DNA from: CADEDH01 sp039201605
Lineage (GTDB): Bacteria; Actinomycetota; Acidimicrobiia; Acidimicrobiales; SZUA-35
Length of the DNA: 64,000 bases
Reading direction: 5' to 3'
Assembly (NCBI GenBank): GCA_039201605.1
Contig: JBCCRO010000013.1
Coordinates: 62,001-126,000, forward strand
Shown here: one piece after another, positions 33,874 to 43,043 of the stretch
Position numbering within the stretch: position 1 is the first letter of the stretch
Layout: the number at the start of each line of letters is the position of its first letter
The notes under the pieces: generated by a model
Told to the model about the DNA's origin: nothing
What the model saw: the letters and a program-made list of their open reading frames with translations, nothing else
Database searches by the model: none
Translations under genes and position numbers: made by a program

Positions 33874-35018
33874 CGATCGACCGGTCGGCGGAGATCCTGG
33901 CCGAGCTGCCCCCGGGCGCCATCGATCGGCTGACGGCGGCGCTGGGCCGCGGCCGCCGGGCGGCCGGAGCCTCGACGCTCCACGGCGCCGCCCTCCGGGC
34001 CGAGGCCGTGCGGCACCTGCTCCTGCCGGTGACCGTCGACCCGGCGTGGCCCCACCCGACCCCGCCGGAGGTGGTCGGTGCCGGCGCCGTCCACGCCGAC
34101 CTGATCGATGACGACCGGGACACCTTCTCGCGCCTGCGGACAACGCTCGACGACGACGCCCGTACCGACGCCGAGACCGTGGCCGCTCGGGCCCAGTCGT
34201 GGCGCCTGCCGGTGACCCCCTACCGCCGACCCGATGATCCGGCGGCCCGGCTACTGCGCCGCGCCGCCCACGAGGCTGCGGCGGTGGTGGCGCCTGCGGG
34301 GGGCCACCCCGATGGGCCGCCTCCCGCCACCGGGCGGCGTGGGCCGGCGCCGTCGCCGTCTCGCCGTCCCGGCGACACCCCGGTCGTGATCGACCTCACG
34401 GCGCTGTGGGCCGGCCCCCTGGCCACCGCTCTCCTGGCCGAGCACGGAGCGGCCGTGATCAAGGTCGACGCCGAGGTTCGACCCGATGGGCTCCGGGCGC
34501 GACCGGCGGTGTACGACGCCCTCAACCGGGCCAAGCGAATCGTCGATCTCGATCTGCGTCGAGACGGCGACCGGCAGCGCTTCGACGAGCTGTTGGCCCA
34601 GGCCGACCTGCTGATCGACTCCTTCTCCCGCCGGGTCCTGCCCAACCTTGGCTACGGACCAGCCGTGCTGGCCGAGCGCTTCCCCGATCTCGTGTCGATC
34701 GGGATCACCGCCTTCCCGCCCGACTGCCCCGAAGCCGACTGGGTGGCGTACGGACCGGGGGTCCACGCCGCCATCGGCGCCGCCCGGACCGTCGAGGGTC
34801 GGTGGCGACCGGCCCCCATCGCCTATCCCGACGCCCTGGCCGGCGGGGAGGCGTTCGCCGTGGCGGCTGCGGCGCTGGCCCGCCCGGTGCCGGGTCGGCG
34901 GTTCGAGGTGTCGCTGGCCGCCGCCGTCGCTCCCCTGGTCGCCGACGGTGGCCCGGGTACGGCACCGCCGGTCGTCGAGCGGTCGGCGCCCAGCCCGGGC
35001 CCGGTGGTGACGTCGTGA
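33870..35018 (+). CDS. Divergent CaiB/BaiF CoA-transferase-like protein
   Basis: A 382-residue protein starting with ATG at 33870 overlapping the previous stop. Residues 1-~165 are an extra helical and Pro/Arg-rich region not seen in normal family III enzymes. From ~170 the CaiB N-terminal core follows: VVIDLTALWAGPLATALLAE, AAVIKVDAEVRPD, NRAKRIVDLDL, LLIDSFSRRVLPNLGYG and IAYPDALAGG with the presumed catalytic Asp. The second (lid) half of the normal ~400-residue fold is missing, so it is probably a variant or a subunit needing a partner. It overlaps the next gene start (GTGA). Confidence 0.75.
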   Translation: MTIDRSAEILAELPPGAIDRLTAALGRGRRAAGASTLHGAALRAEAVRHLLLPVTVDPAWPHPTPPEVVGAGAVHADLIDDDRDTFSRLRTTLDDDARTDAETVAARAQSWRLPVTPYRRPDDPAARLLRRAAHEAAAVVAPAGGHPDGPPPATGRRGPAPSPSRRPGDTPVVIDLTALWAGPLATALLAEHGAAVIKVDAEVRPDGLRARPAVYDALNRAKRIVDLDLRRDGDRQRFDELLAQADLLIDSFSRRVLPNLGYGPAVLAERFPDLVSIGITAFPPDCPEADWVAYGPGVHAAIGAARTVEGRWRPAPIAYPDALAGGEAFAVAAAALARPVPGRRFEVSLAAAVAPLVADGGPGTAPPVVERSAPSPGPVVTS

Positions 35019-35740
35019 ACGAACCGGTCGATCTCGTATTCGACGGCCCGGTCGCCGTCGTCACGCTCAACAACCCGCCACTCAACATCTTCAACCTGGC
35101 CATGCGGGACGAACTCATCGGCGCCTTCACCGCCATCGACGACGTGACCGAGGTACGAGCGGCCGTCCTTCGCAGCGAGGGTCGACACTTCAGCGCCGGA
35201 GCCGACCTGTCCGAGTTCGGCTCGGCGTCGTCGATCTTCGAGGGCCGACGGATCCGCTGGGATCGCGACCCCTGGGGCCTCCTGTGGGACCTGCGGGTGC
35301 CGATCGTGGCCGCCATCACCGGCACGGCCCTGGGGTCGGGGTTGGAGATGTCGCTGCTGTGCGACCTTCGAGTGGCGGCCCCCGACGCCGTGCTCGGCCT
35401 GCCCGAGACCAAGCTGGGAATGTTGCCGGCCGCCGGGGGCACCCAGAGCCTCACCCGGGCCGTCGGGCCCGCCGCCGCCCTCCCCCACGTGGCCTTGGCC
35501 GACCCGGTGACGGGCGTCGAGGCGGCACGGCGGGGGCTCGTCCACGAGGTGGCCGACGACCCCGATGGGCGGGCCCGTGGCCTGGCCCACAGGCTTGCCG
35601 GGCTCGACCCGGTGGTGGTGGCGGCCGCTCGACGGGCCCTGCGGGCCGCCGGCGATCTACCGCTCGAGCAGGGCCTCGACGTGGAGGCCGGCCTCGCCGC
35701 CGCCGCTCAGCGGGCGGCCCAGCCCCCGTCGATCGGATAG
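35015..35740 (+). CDS. Enoyl-CoA hydratase
   Basis: A 241-residue crotonase. GTG start overlapping the previous stop. Both catalytic glutamates are seen: GSGLEMSLLCDLRVA (first) and LPETKLGMLPAAGGTQSL (second); HFSAGADLSEF gives the oxyanion hole. It would hydrate trans-2-enoyl-CoA in beta-oxidation of acyl-CoAs made by the neighbouring enzymes. Its 3' end overlaps the convergent SDR gene by 34 nt. Confidence 0.88.
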   Translation: MNEPVDLVFDGPVAVVTLNNPPLNIFNLAMRDELIGAFTAIDDVTEVRAAVLRSEGRHFSAGADLSEFGSASSIFEGRRIRWDRDPWGLLWDLRVPIVAAITGTALGSGLEMSLLCDLRVAAPDAVLGLPETKLGMLPAAGGTQSLTRAVGPAAALPHVALADPVTGVEAARRGLVHEVADDPDGRARGLAHRLAGLDPVVVAAARRALRAAGDLPLEQGLDVEAGLAAAAQRAAQPPSIG

Positions 35741-36480
35741 ATCCCCCCGGTGATGAAGGCGGCCTCGGACGAGGCGAGGAAGGCCATCAGAGCCGCCACC
35801 TCCTCGGGCGTGCCGTAGCGGCCGAGCGGGATGTTGGCCGCGGCCGCCTTGCGCAGGGCCTCGGGATCCTCCGGTGACAGCCCCTCCTCGAGGGCTCGCA
35901 TCATCCGGGTGTCGATCGGAGCCGGGCAGACGGCGTTGACCCGGACCCCGCCCGGCGCCAGCTCCACCGCCGCCGTCTTGGTCATGCCGACCACGGCGTG
36001 CTTGCTTGCGCCGTAGGCCAGGAGGTTCGGCGTGCCGGCCAGGCCGGCGACCGACGAGACGTTGACGATGGCGCCCCCGTCGCCCTGGCGCAGCGCATCG
36101 GCGGCGTGACGCATACCGAGCCACACCCCCTTCACGTTCACCGCCAGCACCCGGTCGAACTCGTCCTCCGGATACTGGTCGACGGGGGCGAAGGCGCCCT
36201 CGATGCCGGCGTTGTTGATCAGCACGTCGAGCCGCCCGAAGCGCTCCATCGTCGTCTCGACGAAGGCCGCCACCTGGTCGCTGTCGGTCACGTCGGCGTT
36301 GACCACCACCGCCGAACCGTCGGCCTCGCCGATGAGGTTGGCGGTCTCCTGCACGTCGAAGCCGGGCAGATCGACGCACACGACGGTGGCCCCTTCGTCG
36401 GCCAACCGACGGGCGGTGGCTCTGCCGATCCCACCGCCGGCGCCGGTTGTGATCGCCACCTGGTCGGAGAATCGGGTCAT
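35707..36480 (-). CDS. Short-chain dehydrogenase/reductase (SDR)
   Basis: A 257-residue classical SDR. Seen: NAD(P)-binding TGAGGGIGRA, an Asp at the end of the second strand (VVCVDL, suggesting NAD preference), NNAG, the catalytic Ser in VNVSSVAG and YGASK, and a PxDTRMM region after the cofactor loop. It ends IDGGWAAR, as do 3-hydroxyacyl-CoA or alcohol dehydrogenases. The gene begins 5 nt after the PhoH-like stop and its end overlaps the enoyl-CoA hydratase gene on the other strand by 34 nt. Likely an oxidation step of the acyl-CoA island. Confidence 0.9.
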   Translation of the reverse strand: MTRFSDQVAITTGAGGGIGRATARRLADEGATVVCVDLPGFDVQETANLIGEADGSAVVVNADVTDSDQVAAFVETTMERFGRLDVLINNAGIEGAFAPVDQYPEDEFDRVLAVNVKGVWLGMRHAADALRQGDGGAIVNVSSVAGLAGTPNLLAYGASKHAVVGMTKTAAVELAPGGVRVNAVCPAPIDTRMMRALEEGLSPEDPEALRKAAAANIPLGRYGTPEEVAALMAFLASSEAAFITGGIYPIDGGWAAR

Positions 36481-36485
36481 GGGGC

Positions 36486-37784
36486 TTACTCCAGATCGAG
36501 GGCGTCGCTGACGAGGGCGGCGATGGCCGACCGCTCGCTGCGGCTGAGGGTCACATGGGCGAACAGCTCGTGGCCCCGGAGCGAGGCGATCACCGAGGCG
36601 ATGCCGTCCCGGCGGCCGACCCGCAGATTGTCGCGCTGGGCCACGTCGTGGGTGAGGATGGCCCGGCTGCCGGGACCGAGCCGACTGAGGGCGGTGAGCA
36701 GCACGCTTCGCTCGAGGTTCTGGGCCTCGTCGATGATGACGAACACATCGGTGAGCGTCCGACCCCGGATGTAGGTGAGGGGCAGCACCTCGATGAGTTC
36801 CTGCCTCTCGATCTCCTCCCGGGCCACCGGGTTGGCGATCGCCTCCAGGGCGTCGCCGACGGCGTCGGTCCAGGGCCGCATCTTCTCCTCCTCGTTGCCG
36901 GGGAGGAAGCCGAGCTCCTGGCCGCCGACGGCGTAGAGGGGGCGGAAGATCATGATCTTGCGGTGGCTCTGGCGCTCGAGCACCGACTCGAGGCCGGCCG
37001 CGAGCGCGAGGACCGACTTGCCGGTACCGGCCGGGCCGCCGATCGACACGATCCCGATCGACTCGTCGTCGAGGAGGTCGATGGCGATGCGCTGCTCGGC
37101 GTTGCGGCCCCGGATCCCGAACACGGTGCGATCGGATATCAGGCGGACCTTGCCGTCGGACTGCACTCGGCCGAGGGCCGACTGACCGGCGCCCTCGACG
37201 ATCAACCCGGTGTTCACCGGGAAGTCGCGGGCTTCCTCCAGATCGGCCACGGTCTGCTTGTAGAGCCGGTCGACCACGTCGCCCGAGGTCGAGACCTCGA
37301 CGATGCCGCGCCACTCCAGATCGGCCTCGATCTGATGGAGGTACTCCTCGGCGGCGATCCCCACCACCCCGGCCCGGAGGCGGAGCGGCAGGTCCTGGGT
37401 CACCAGCACCACGTCGTTGCCCTCGCTCTGGAGGTTGAGGGCGACCATGAGGATCCGGTGGTCGTTGCCGTTGTCGCCCCGCATCGCCGACGGTACGAGT
37501 TCCTCGGACCGGTGGTTGAGCTCGACGCGGATGGTTCCACCCTCGTCGTTGATCGGGAACGGCTCGGTCAGGCCACCGTGCCTCTCACGCACCGCTTCGA
37601 GACGGCGGAGGACGGTTCGGGCTGCCCACCCCAGATCGGGGTGATGACGCTTGGCTTCCAACTCGGTCAGAACGATGATCGGTAGGACCACGTCGTTGTC
37701 GCCGAACGCTCCCACTGCGGTGGGGGCACTCAGGAGTACCGAGGTGTCGAGTACGAAGACTTTTCGGTTTATGGGAGGCACCAA
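36486..37784 (-). CDS. phoH: PIN-PhoH family ATPase (PhoH2-like)
   Basis: About 432 residues. The N-terminal ~140 residues are a PIN-type RNase fold (KVFVLDTSVLL with acidic residues, VVLPIIVLTELEAKRH, DVVLVTQDLPLR). The C-terminal half is a PhoH ATPase: GPAGTGKSVLAL Walker A, IFRPLYAVGGQELGFLPG, the TYIRGRTLTDVFVIIDEAQNL box (quoted in part). Such fusions, known as PhoH2, act as RNA helicase/RNase. The start is uncertain: TTG 37784 or GTG 37781; neither has a clear ribosome binding site. It sits inside the acyl-CoA island without obvious link. Confidence 0.88.
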   Translation of the reverse strand: MVPPINRKVFVLDTSVLLSAPTAVGAFGDNDVVLPIIVLTELEAKRHHPDLGWAARTVLRRLEAVRERHGGLTEPFPINDEGGTIRVELNHRSEELVPSAMRGDNGNDHRILMVALNLQSEGNDVVLVTQDLPLRLRAGVVGIAAEEYLHQIEADLEWRGIVEVSTSGDVVDRLYKQTVADLEEARDFPVNTGLIVEGAGQSALGRVQSDGKVRLISDRTVFGIRGRNAEQRIAIDLLDDESIGIVSIGGPAGTGKSVLALAAGLESVLERQSHRKIMIFRPLYAVGGQELGFLPGNEEEKMRPWTDAVGDALEAIANPVAREEIERQELIEVLPLTYIRGRTLTDVFVIIDEAQNLERSVLLTALSRLGPGSRAILTHDVAQRDNLRVGRRDGIASVIASLRGHELFAHVTLSRSERSAIAALVSDALDLE

Positions 37785-37967
37785 GTTCTTGGATCGGCTG
37801 CTGTTGTCAGAAGTTCAGGACCGTCGGACCCGCCTTCGGCTGTCCCGCCGGTTGTTCCTGCGCCTGTCGACGCATGTTCCTGAACCGTCATCAGTATGGA
37901 CCAGATGATCGCGGCGGGCTGACCACGAATCAAAATCGACGCTGTGACCAGGGCAAACCTCGACCGG

Positions 37968-39245
37968 TCACGCCGAAAGGCCCCCGCTGGAACCCGCACC
38001 GTCTCCGCCGTCGTCCGCCGCTCGCACCACCCCGTCGGCCACCAGGGCGTCGATGTCGTCGTCGGCAAATCCGGCGGCCCGGAGCACCTGAACCGTGTCG
38101 GCTCCGACGGCCGGTGCCGGGCCCTGCGGTCCCACCTGGGCCGAGCGGAACCGGAACGGGGCGGCCACCGTCGGGTATTCGCCGATCTCCGGGTGCTCCA
38201 GCGTCGGGAACAGGCCTATGGCCTCGGCCTGGGCGTCGTCGACGACCTCGTGTTGGGCCAGCACCGGCCCCCAGATGATCCCGGCCCGGTCGAAGATGGC
38301 ACCCCACTCGTCCCGGGAGTGGGCCTGTAGGGCGTCGTCGATCCCGTCGACCAGCTCGGTCATGTTCTGGAACCGGCTGCGGAGGTCGACGAAGCGCTCG
38401 TCGTCGAGCCACGCCTCCCGATCGATCGTGCGGCACAGCAGTGGCCAGGCCGACTCCTCGGGCATGTTCAACACGATCCACCGCCCGTCGCCGCAGGGGA
38501 AGCGGTTGGCGGTGGCGATGATCTGCTGGTCCCGGGCCCGGGGCCGGAGCTGGCGCCGGTCGACCAGGGTCACCGAGTAGTCGGTGGCCTGGGTCCAGAC
38601 CGCCGTCTCGTACAGCGACGTCTCCACCACCTGCCCCTCGCCGGTGCGGTCGGCCAGGCGGAGGGCGGCGAGCACGGTGCCGACCAGGGCCAGGCCGGTG
38701 GTGTAGTCCCCCTGGGCCGGTCGGGCCATCGGCACCACCCCCTCCACGCCTTCCCGCATGGCGTCGTACAGGCCGCTGCGACCGAAGAAGGCGGTCACGT
38801 CGTAGCCGGGGCGCTCGGCCTCCGGGCCCTCGGTGCCGTAGCCGGTGAGGGTGGCGTGCACCAGGCGGCCGTTGAGGCCGAGCAGCGTGTCGGGATCGAG
38901 CCCGAAGCGTCGCTGGCGGCGAGGCAGCAGGTTGCACAGAAACACGTCGGCGTCCGCGCACAACCGGTGCACCACGGCCCGACCGTCGTCGGTGTCGAGG
39001 GCCACGGCGATCGACCGCTTACCCCGGTTGGCCACGTCGAAGTGGTAGTCGTGACCGACCCGGGCCGGCGGGGCGTCGTCGCCGAGGCGGACTCGGCGGG
39101 GGGTGTTGCGCATCGGGTCGCCGCCGAGCGGTTCGACCTTGATGACGTCGGCGCCGAGGTCGGCCAGGATCGCCGCCGCGCTCGGGCCCGCCATCCAGCT
39201 GTCGACCTCCACCACGGTCACATCGTCCAACGGTCGCATGGTCAT
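37968..39245 (-). CDS. Family III CoA-transferase (CaiB/BaiF)
   Basis: A 425-residue enzyme; start ATG 39245 (or 39239). Seen: VTVVEVDSWMAGPSAAAILA, LGADVIKVEPLGGDP, NRGKRSIAVAL, FLCNLLPRRQRRFGL, RPAQGDYTTG with the catalytic Asp, and the closing GRWIVLNMPEESAW and HSRDEWGAIFDRAGI segments. It lies divergent to the acyl-CoA ligase. The substrate is unknown. The C-terminal Ser/Gly/Asp-rich tail is low-complexity. Confidence 0.9.
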   Translation of the reverse strand: MTMRPLDDVTVVEVDSWMAGPSAAAILADLGADVIKVEPLGGDPMRNTPRRVRLGDDAPPARVGHDYHFDVANRGKRSIAVALDTDDGRAVVHRLCADADVFLCNLLPRRQRRFGLDPDTLLGLNGRLVHATLTGYGTEGPEAERPGYDVTAFFGRSGLYDAMREGVEGVVPMARPAQGDYTTGLALVGTVLAALRLADRTGEGQVVETSLYETAVWTQATDYSVTLVDRRQLRPRARDQQIIATANRFPCGDGRWIVLNMPEESAWPLLCRTIDREAWLDDERFVDLRSRFQNMTELVDGIDDALQAHSRDEWGAIFDRAGIIWGPVLAQHEVVDDAQAEAIGLFPTLEHPEIGEYPTVAAPFRFRSAQVGPQGPAPAVGADTVQVLRAAGFADDDIDALVADGVVRAADDGGDGAGSSGGLSA

Positions 39246-39373
39246 GCGGCCAGGATGACGGCCACCTGGGGAAACCGTCCAGTCCGCGCCGACACAAGGC
39301 GCCCGGAGCATTGGCCAGCGCCGGGGGCCGGGCGGTACCGTCTCCCACGTCCGGACCGATGATTGGGGGATCT

Positions 39374-40909
39374 GTGAACCTGGGCAGCCTGCTCGACCTT
39401 CCGGCACTGATCGTGCCCGACGCCTTGGCCGTGATCGACACCACGGGCGATGACGGACCCCGAGAGGTGACCTACGGCGAGCTGCGGGAAGCGGTGTCGC
39501 AGGTGGCAGGCCTCCTCAAGGAGCTCGGCGTCGAAGCCGGCGACCGGGTCGGTCTGTTCGCCACCAACTCGTGCCAGGCCCTGGAGGCCGCCTTCGCCGC
39601 CCCCGTCGTCGGGGCCACGCTGGTGCCGATGAACTTCCGGGCGGCGGACGAGGAGGTCACCCACCTTCTGGCCGACTCGGGTTGCAAGGTGCTGTTTACC
39701 CAGTCCCGCTACCGCTCGCTGATCGAGGGCTGCCGCCCCGATTCACTGACCGAGATCATCTATCTCGACGAGGACTACGCCCGCCGCCGGGACGCCGCCG
39801 AGGAGTGGCCGCTGGTCGACGAGGTCGAGGAGGAGGGCCTGGCCGCGCTCCTCTACACCTCGGGGACGACCTCGCTGCCCAAGGGCGTCAAGCTGACGCA
39901 CGGGGCGATGACCGGCTACATCATGGGGGCCAACGACGCCGCCGACGGCGATGACCACGGCCGCATGTTGTTGGCCGCCCCGCTCTACCACATCGCCGGG
40001 CTCACCTCGCTGCTCAACGCCCTCTACTCGGGGCGGGTGACGGTGATCATGAGCCAGTTCGACGCCGACCGGTGGCTGGAGCTGGTCGGGGCCCACGACG
40101 TGACCCATGCCTTCCTCGTGCCGACGATGCTGGCCCGGGTGTTGGAGTCGCCGGACCTCGACGGCGCCGACCTGAGCTCGCTGGACGCCCTGACCTACGG
40201 CGCCGCACCCATGCCGCCGGCGGTGATCAAGCGGGCCATCGACCGCTTCCCGGCCACGGTCTCGTTCTCCGGGGCCTACGGTCAGACCGAGACCACCTCG
40301 ACCGTCGCCGTCCTCGGCCCCGACGATCACGTGCTCGACAGCGACCTCAAGCTGGCCCGGCTCCGTTCGGTCGGTCAGGTCCTCGACGACGTCGAGGTCC
40401 GCATCGTCGACGCCATGGGCGACGTGGCCGCCGTCGGCGAGCACGGCGAAGTCCAACTCCGCACCTACCGGGCCATGGACGGCTACTGGGGTGCCGAGGA
40501 GAAGACCCGGGTCACCATCGACGACGAGGGCTGGGTTCACACCGGCGACCTCGGCTACCTCGACGACGACAACTACCTGTTCCTGTCGGGCCGCTCCGGC
40601 GACATGATCATCCGAGGCGGCGAGAACGTGGCCCCCGAGGAGGTGGAGGCCGTCCTCCACGAGCACGGGGACGTGCTCGACGCCGCCGTCGTCGGCCTCG
40701 ACGACGAGACGTGGGGCGAACGGGTGGTGGCCGCCGTGGTCCTGCGCGACGGCGGCGACGTCGACGCCGTGGCCGGGCACGCCCGGGATCACCTGGCCGC
40801 CTTCAAACGGCCGGACGCCATCCACGTGACCGACGAACTCCCCCGCACCTCCACCGGCAAGCTCCTCCGGCGCCACCTGGTGCCCGTGCTGGAGGATCTG
40901 GACATCTGA
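39374..40909 (+). CDS. AMP-forming acyl-CoA synthetase
   Basis: About 511 residues; GTG 39374 is preceded by GGGGGAT at good distance (an ATG at 39359 is the alternative). ANL-superfamily motifs are all present: YTSGTTSLPKGVKLTH (P-loop A3), GAYGQTETTS (A5), GWVHTGDLGYLD (A7), LSGRSGDMIIRGGENVAP (A8) and PRTSTGKLLRR with the catalytic Lys (A10). It activates a carboxylic acid to acyl-CoA via the acyl-adenylate. First gene of the four-gene operon ending with the hotdog thioesterase. Confidence 0.92.
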   Translation: MNLGSLLDLPALIVPDALAVIDTTGDDGPREVTYGELREAVSQVAGLLKELGVEAGDRVGLFATNSCQALEAAFAAPVVGATLVPMNFRAADEEVTHLLADSGCKVLFTQSRYRSLIEGCRPDSLTEIIYLDEDYARRRDAAEEWPLVDEVEEEGLAALLYTSGTTSLPKGVKLTHGAMTGYIMGANDAADGDDHGRMLLAAPLYHIAGLTSLLNALYSGRVTVIMSQFDADRWLELVGAHDVTHAFLVPTMLARVLESPDLDGADLSSLDALTYGAAPMPPAVIKRAIDRFPATVSFSGAYGQTETTSTVAVLGPDDHVLDSDLKLARLRSVGQVLDDVEVRIVDAMGDVAAVGEHGEVQLRTYRAMDGYWGAEEKTRVTIDDEGWVHTGDLGYLDDDNYLFLSGRSGDMIIRGGENVAPEEVEAVLHEHGDVLDAAVVGLDDETWGERVVAAVVLRDGGDVDAVAGHARDHLAAFKRPDAIHVTDELPRTSTGKLLRRHLVPVLEDLDI

Positions 40910-40916
40910 GGCCGTC

Positions 40917-43043
40917 GTGACCGACGGACGCGGCGTCTACCACGGGGTGCGGGTCCTCGAGGAGGCCACCGGCATCCCCGGGCCCTACGCCGCCATGTTC
41001 CTGGGCGACCAGGGCGCCGACGTGGTCAAGGTTGAAGGGGTCGACGGCGACCCGTACCGGGCCGACCCCGGCTTCCAGACCCTCAACCGCAACAAGCGCT
41101 CGGTGGTCGTCGACGTCGAGACCCGCCGAGCCCTGGAGGCGGCGGCCGACGTGATCGTCACCGACCGGCCCGGCCGGGCGACCGAGCTGCGGGCCGCCAA
41201 CCCGACTGCCGTGATCGTCACCATGCCCCCGTGGGGCGAGCGGGGCCGACTGGTCGACGCCCCCACCAGCCGTCCCCTGCTCCACGCCGCCACCGGGATC
41301 GCCTGGAACCAGCAGTCCTACGCCGAGGTGCCGATCGATCTGATCGTCCCCATCGCCGCCTACGGCACCGGGGTGCTCGGCGCCATCGCCATCGGCGCCG
41401 GCCTGCTCGTCCGCCAGGCCCGGGGGGCGGCACCGACCTACGAGGTGTCGCAGCTGTCCGGCGCCGGTGCGGTTCAGCTGGGCGAGGTCCGGGTGCCGGG
41501 CCCGCCCGAGGAGCGTCCGGGGTCGTCGATCATGGGGTCCAAGGCCCGGGTCGCCGCCTACCGACTGGTGGAGGCGGGCGACGGGAAGTGGTTCTTCCTG
41601 GCCTGTGGCACCCTCGACTTCTATCGCCGGATGCTCGACGTGATCGGTCGACCGGAGCTGATCGACGATCCCGACCTGGCCAACCCACCGTGGGGCCTGC
41701 TGACCGACGAGGCCGTGGCCCGCATCACCCCGATCCTCGACGAGGCCTTCGCCACCCGGCCCCGGGACGAGTGGCTGCGGATCCTGGCCGAGGCCGACGT
41801 GCCGGCCCAGCCGGTGCTCACCCGGGAGGAGTTCCTCACCACCTCGATGGTGGCGGCCAACGACCTCGACGTCACCCTCGACCATCCCCAGCTCGGTCCG
41901 GTGTCGATGATGGGGCTGCCCTTCACCCTCGACGGCGCCCCCGGCGCCATCCGGACACCGGCCCCGCTCCTCGGCGAGAACACCGACGAGGTGGTGGCCG
42001 AGTGGGTCGGCACGCCGCCGCCCACGGCGCCGACGCCGGACGGGACCGATCGGGTTGTCGACGACGGCACCCGCCCGCTGGCCGGGGTGTCCGTGCTCGA
42101 CCTCACGTCGTTCATCGCCGGACCGGTCGTCGGCCGACACCTGGCGATGCTCGGGGCCGACGTGGTGAAGGTCGAACCTCCGACCGGGGATCCGTTCCGG
42201 GCCATCGGCCCCACGTTCATCTCGTGGAATCAGGGCAAGCGGAGCATCGCCCTCGACCTCGGAACCCCCGAAGGTCTTGCCGAGCTGCGGGCCCTGGCCG
42301 CCCGCTCCGACATCGTGGTCGAGAACTTCCGGCCCGGGGTGGCGGCCCGGCTGGGTGTCGACGCCGACAGCCTGGCCACCGTCAATCCCGACCTCGTCTG
42401 CCTCTCCTCGTCGGGCTACGGCCGGGATTCCTCGATGGCGTCGAGGCCCGCCTTCGATCCCCTGATCCAGGCCATGGGCGGGTTGATGGCGGCCCAGGGA
42501 GGCCTCAGCGGCGATGGCCGGCCCGACACCGGGTTCGAGCCGGTGTTCTTGACGCTGCCGGTCCACGATGTGATCACCCCGATGCTGGGCGCCATCGGTT
42601 GCATCGCCGGCCTCCATCGCCGCCACCGAGACGGTGGCGGCGGTCAGCGGATCACCACCTCGTTGGTGCAGTCGACGATGGTGGCCCAGGCGGCCGAGTT
42701 CACCCGGTACCGGGGCCGGCCGCCGACGGCGCTGGGCGGGTTCGACCACCCCGGTCCCGACGGCGAGCCGGCTTGGACCGACGGCGACGACGGCCCGATC
42801 TGGCACGATGGCGAGCAGTCGATGCCGGTGTGCACCACCGGCCTGACCGGCTCGGCCCTGGCCGAGGCCAACGACCTGCTGGTCACCGAGCACCACCCCG
42901 ACTTCGGGCCCCTGACCGCCTTCGGGCAACTCATCGGCGGTGCCGGCCCGCCACCCCACCCCTCCCCCACGCTCGATCAGCACGGCGACGAGATCCGCGC
43001 CGAGCTGGCCGACGGCGACCTGTCATCCAAGGAGTATCCATGA
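40917..43043 (+). CDS. Double-length family III CoA-transferase, first half lacking catalytic Asp
   Basis: A 708-residue fusion of two CaiB/BaiF domains (about 1-365 and 385-708). GTG start 7 nt after the ligase stop. Domain 1 keeps the fold (VRVLEEATGIPGPYAAMFLG, GADVVKVEGVDGDP) but the position of the active-site Asp reads Ala (IVPIAAYGTG, about Ala148). Domain 2 has the full set, including VSVLDLTSFIAGPVVG and LPVHDVITP with Asp551. This suggests one working active site per chain, with the first half structural. Domain 2 is short at its C-terminus. Overlaps the next start (ATGA). Positions were aligned by eye. Confidence 0.85.
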   Translation: MTDGRGVYHGVRVLEEATGIPGPYAAMFLGDQGADVVKVEGVDGDPYRADPGFQTLNRNKRSVVVDVETRRALEAAADVIVTDRPGRATELRAANPTAVIVTMPPWGERGRLVDAPTSRPLLHAATGIAWNQQSYAEVPIDLIVPIAAYGTGVLGAIAIGAGLLVRQARGAAPTYEVSQLSGAGAVQLGEVRVPGPPEERPGSSIMGSKARVAAYRLVEAGDGKWFFLACGTLDFYRRMLDVIGRPELIDDPDLANPPWGLLTDEAVARITPILDEAFATRPRDEWLRILAEADVPAQPVLTREEFLTTSMVAANDLDVTLDHPQLGPVSMMGLPFTLDGAPGAIRTPAPLLGENTDEVVAEWVGTPPPTAPTPDGTDRVVDDGTRPLAGVSVLDLTSFIAGPVVGRHLAMLGADVVKVEPPTGDPFRAIGPTFISWNQGKRSIALDLGTPEGLAELRALAARSDIVVENFRPGVAARLGVDADSLATVNPDLVCLSSSGYGRDSSMASRPAFDPLIQAMGGLMAAQGGLSGDGRPDTGFEPVFLTLPVHDVITPMLGAIGCIAGLHRRHRDGGGGQRITTSLVQSTMVAQAAEFTRYRGRPPTALGGFDHPGPDGEPAWTDGDDGPIWHDGEQSMPVCTTGLTGSALAEANDLLVTEHHPDFGPLTAFGQLIGGAGPPPHPSPTLDQHGDEIRAELADGDLSSKEYP

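Noticed and set aside
41231..43039. Upstream extension of the 834-residue CoA-transferase frame across the preceding gene
   Set aside because: The extension is out of frame with the real upstream CoA-transferase and lacks motifs; ATG 43040 has AAGGAG and the conserved N-terminus.
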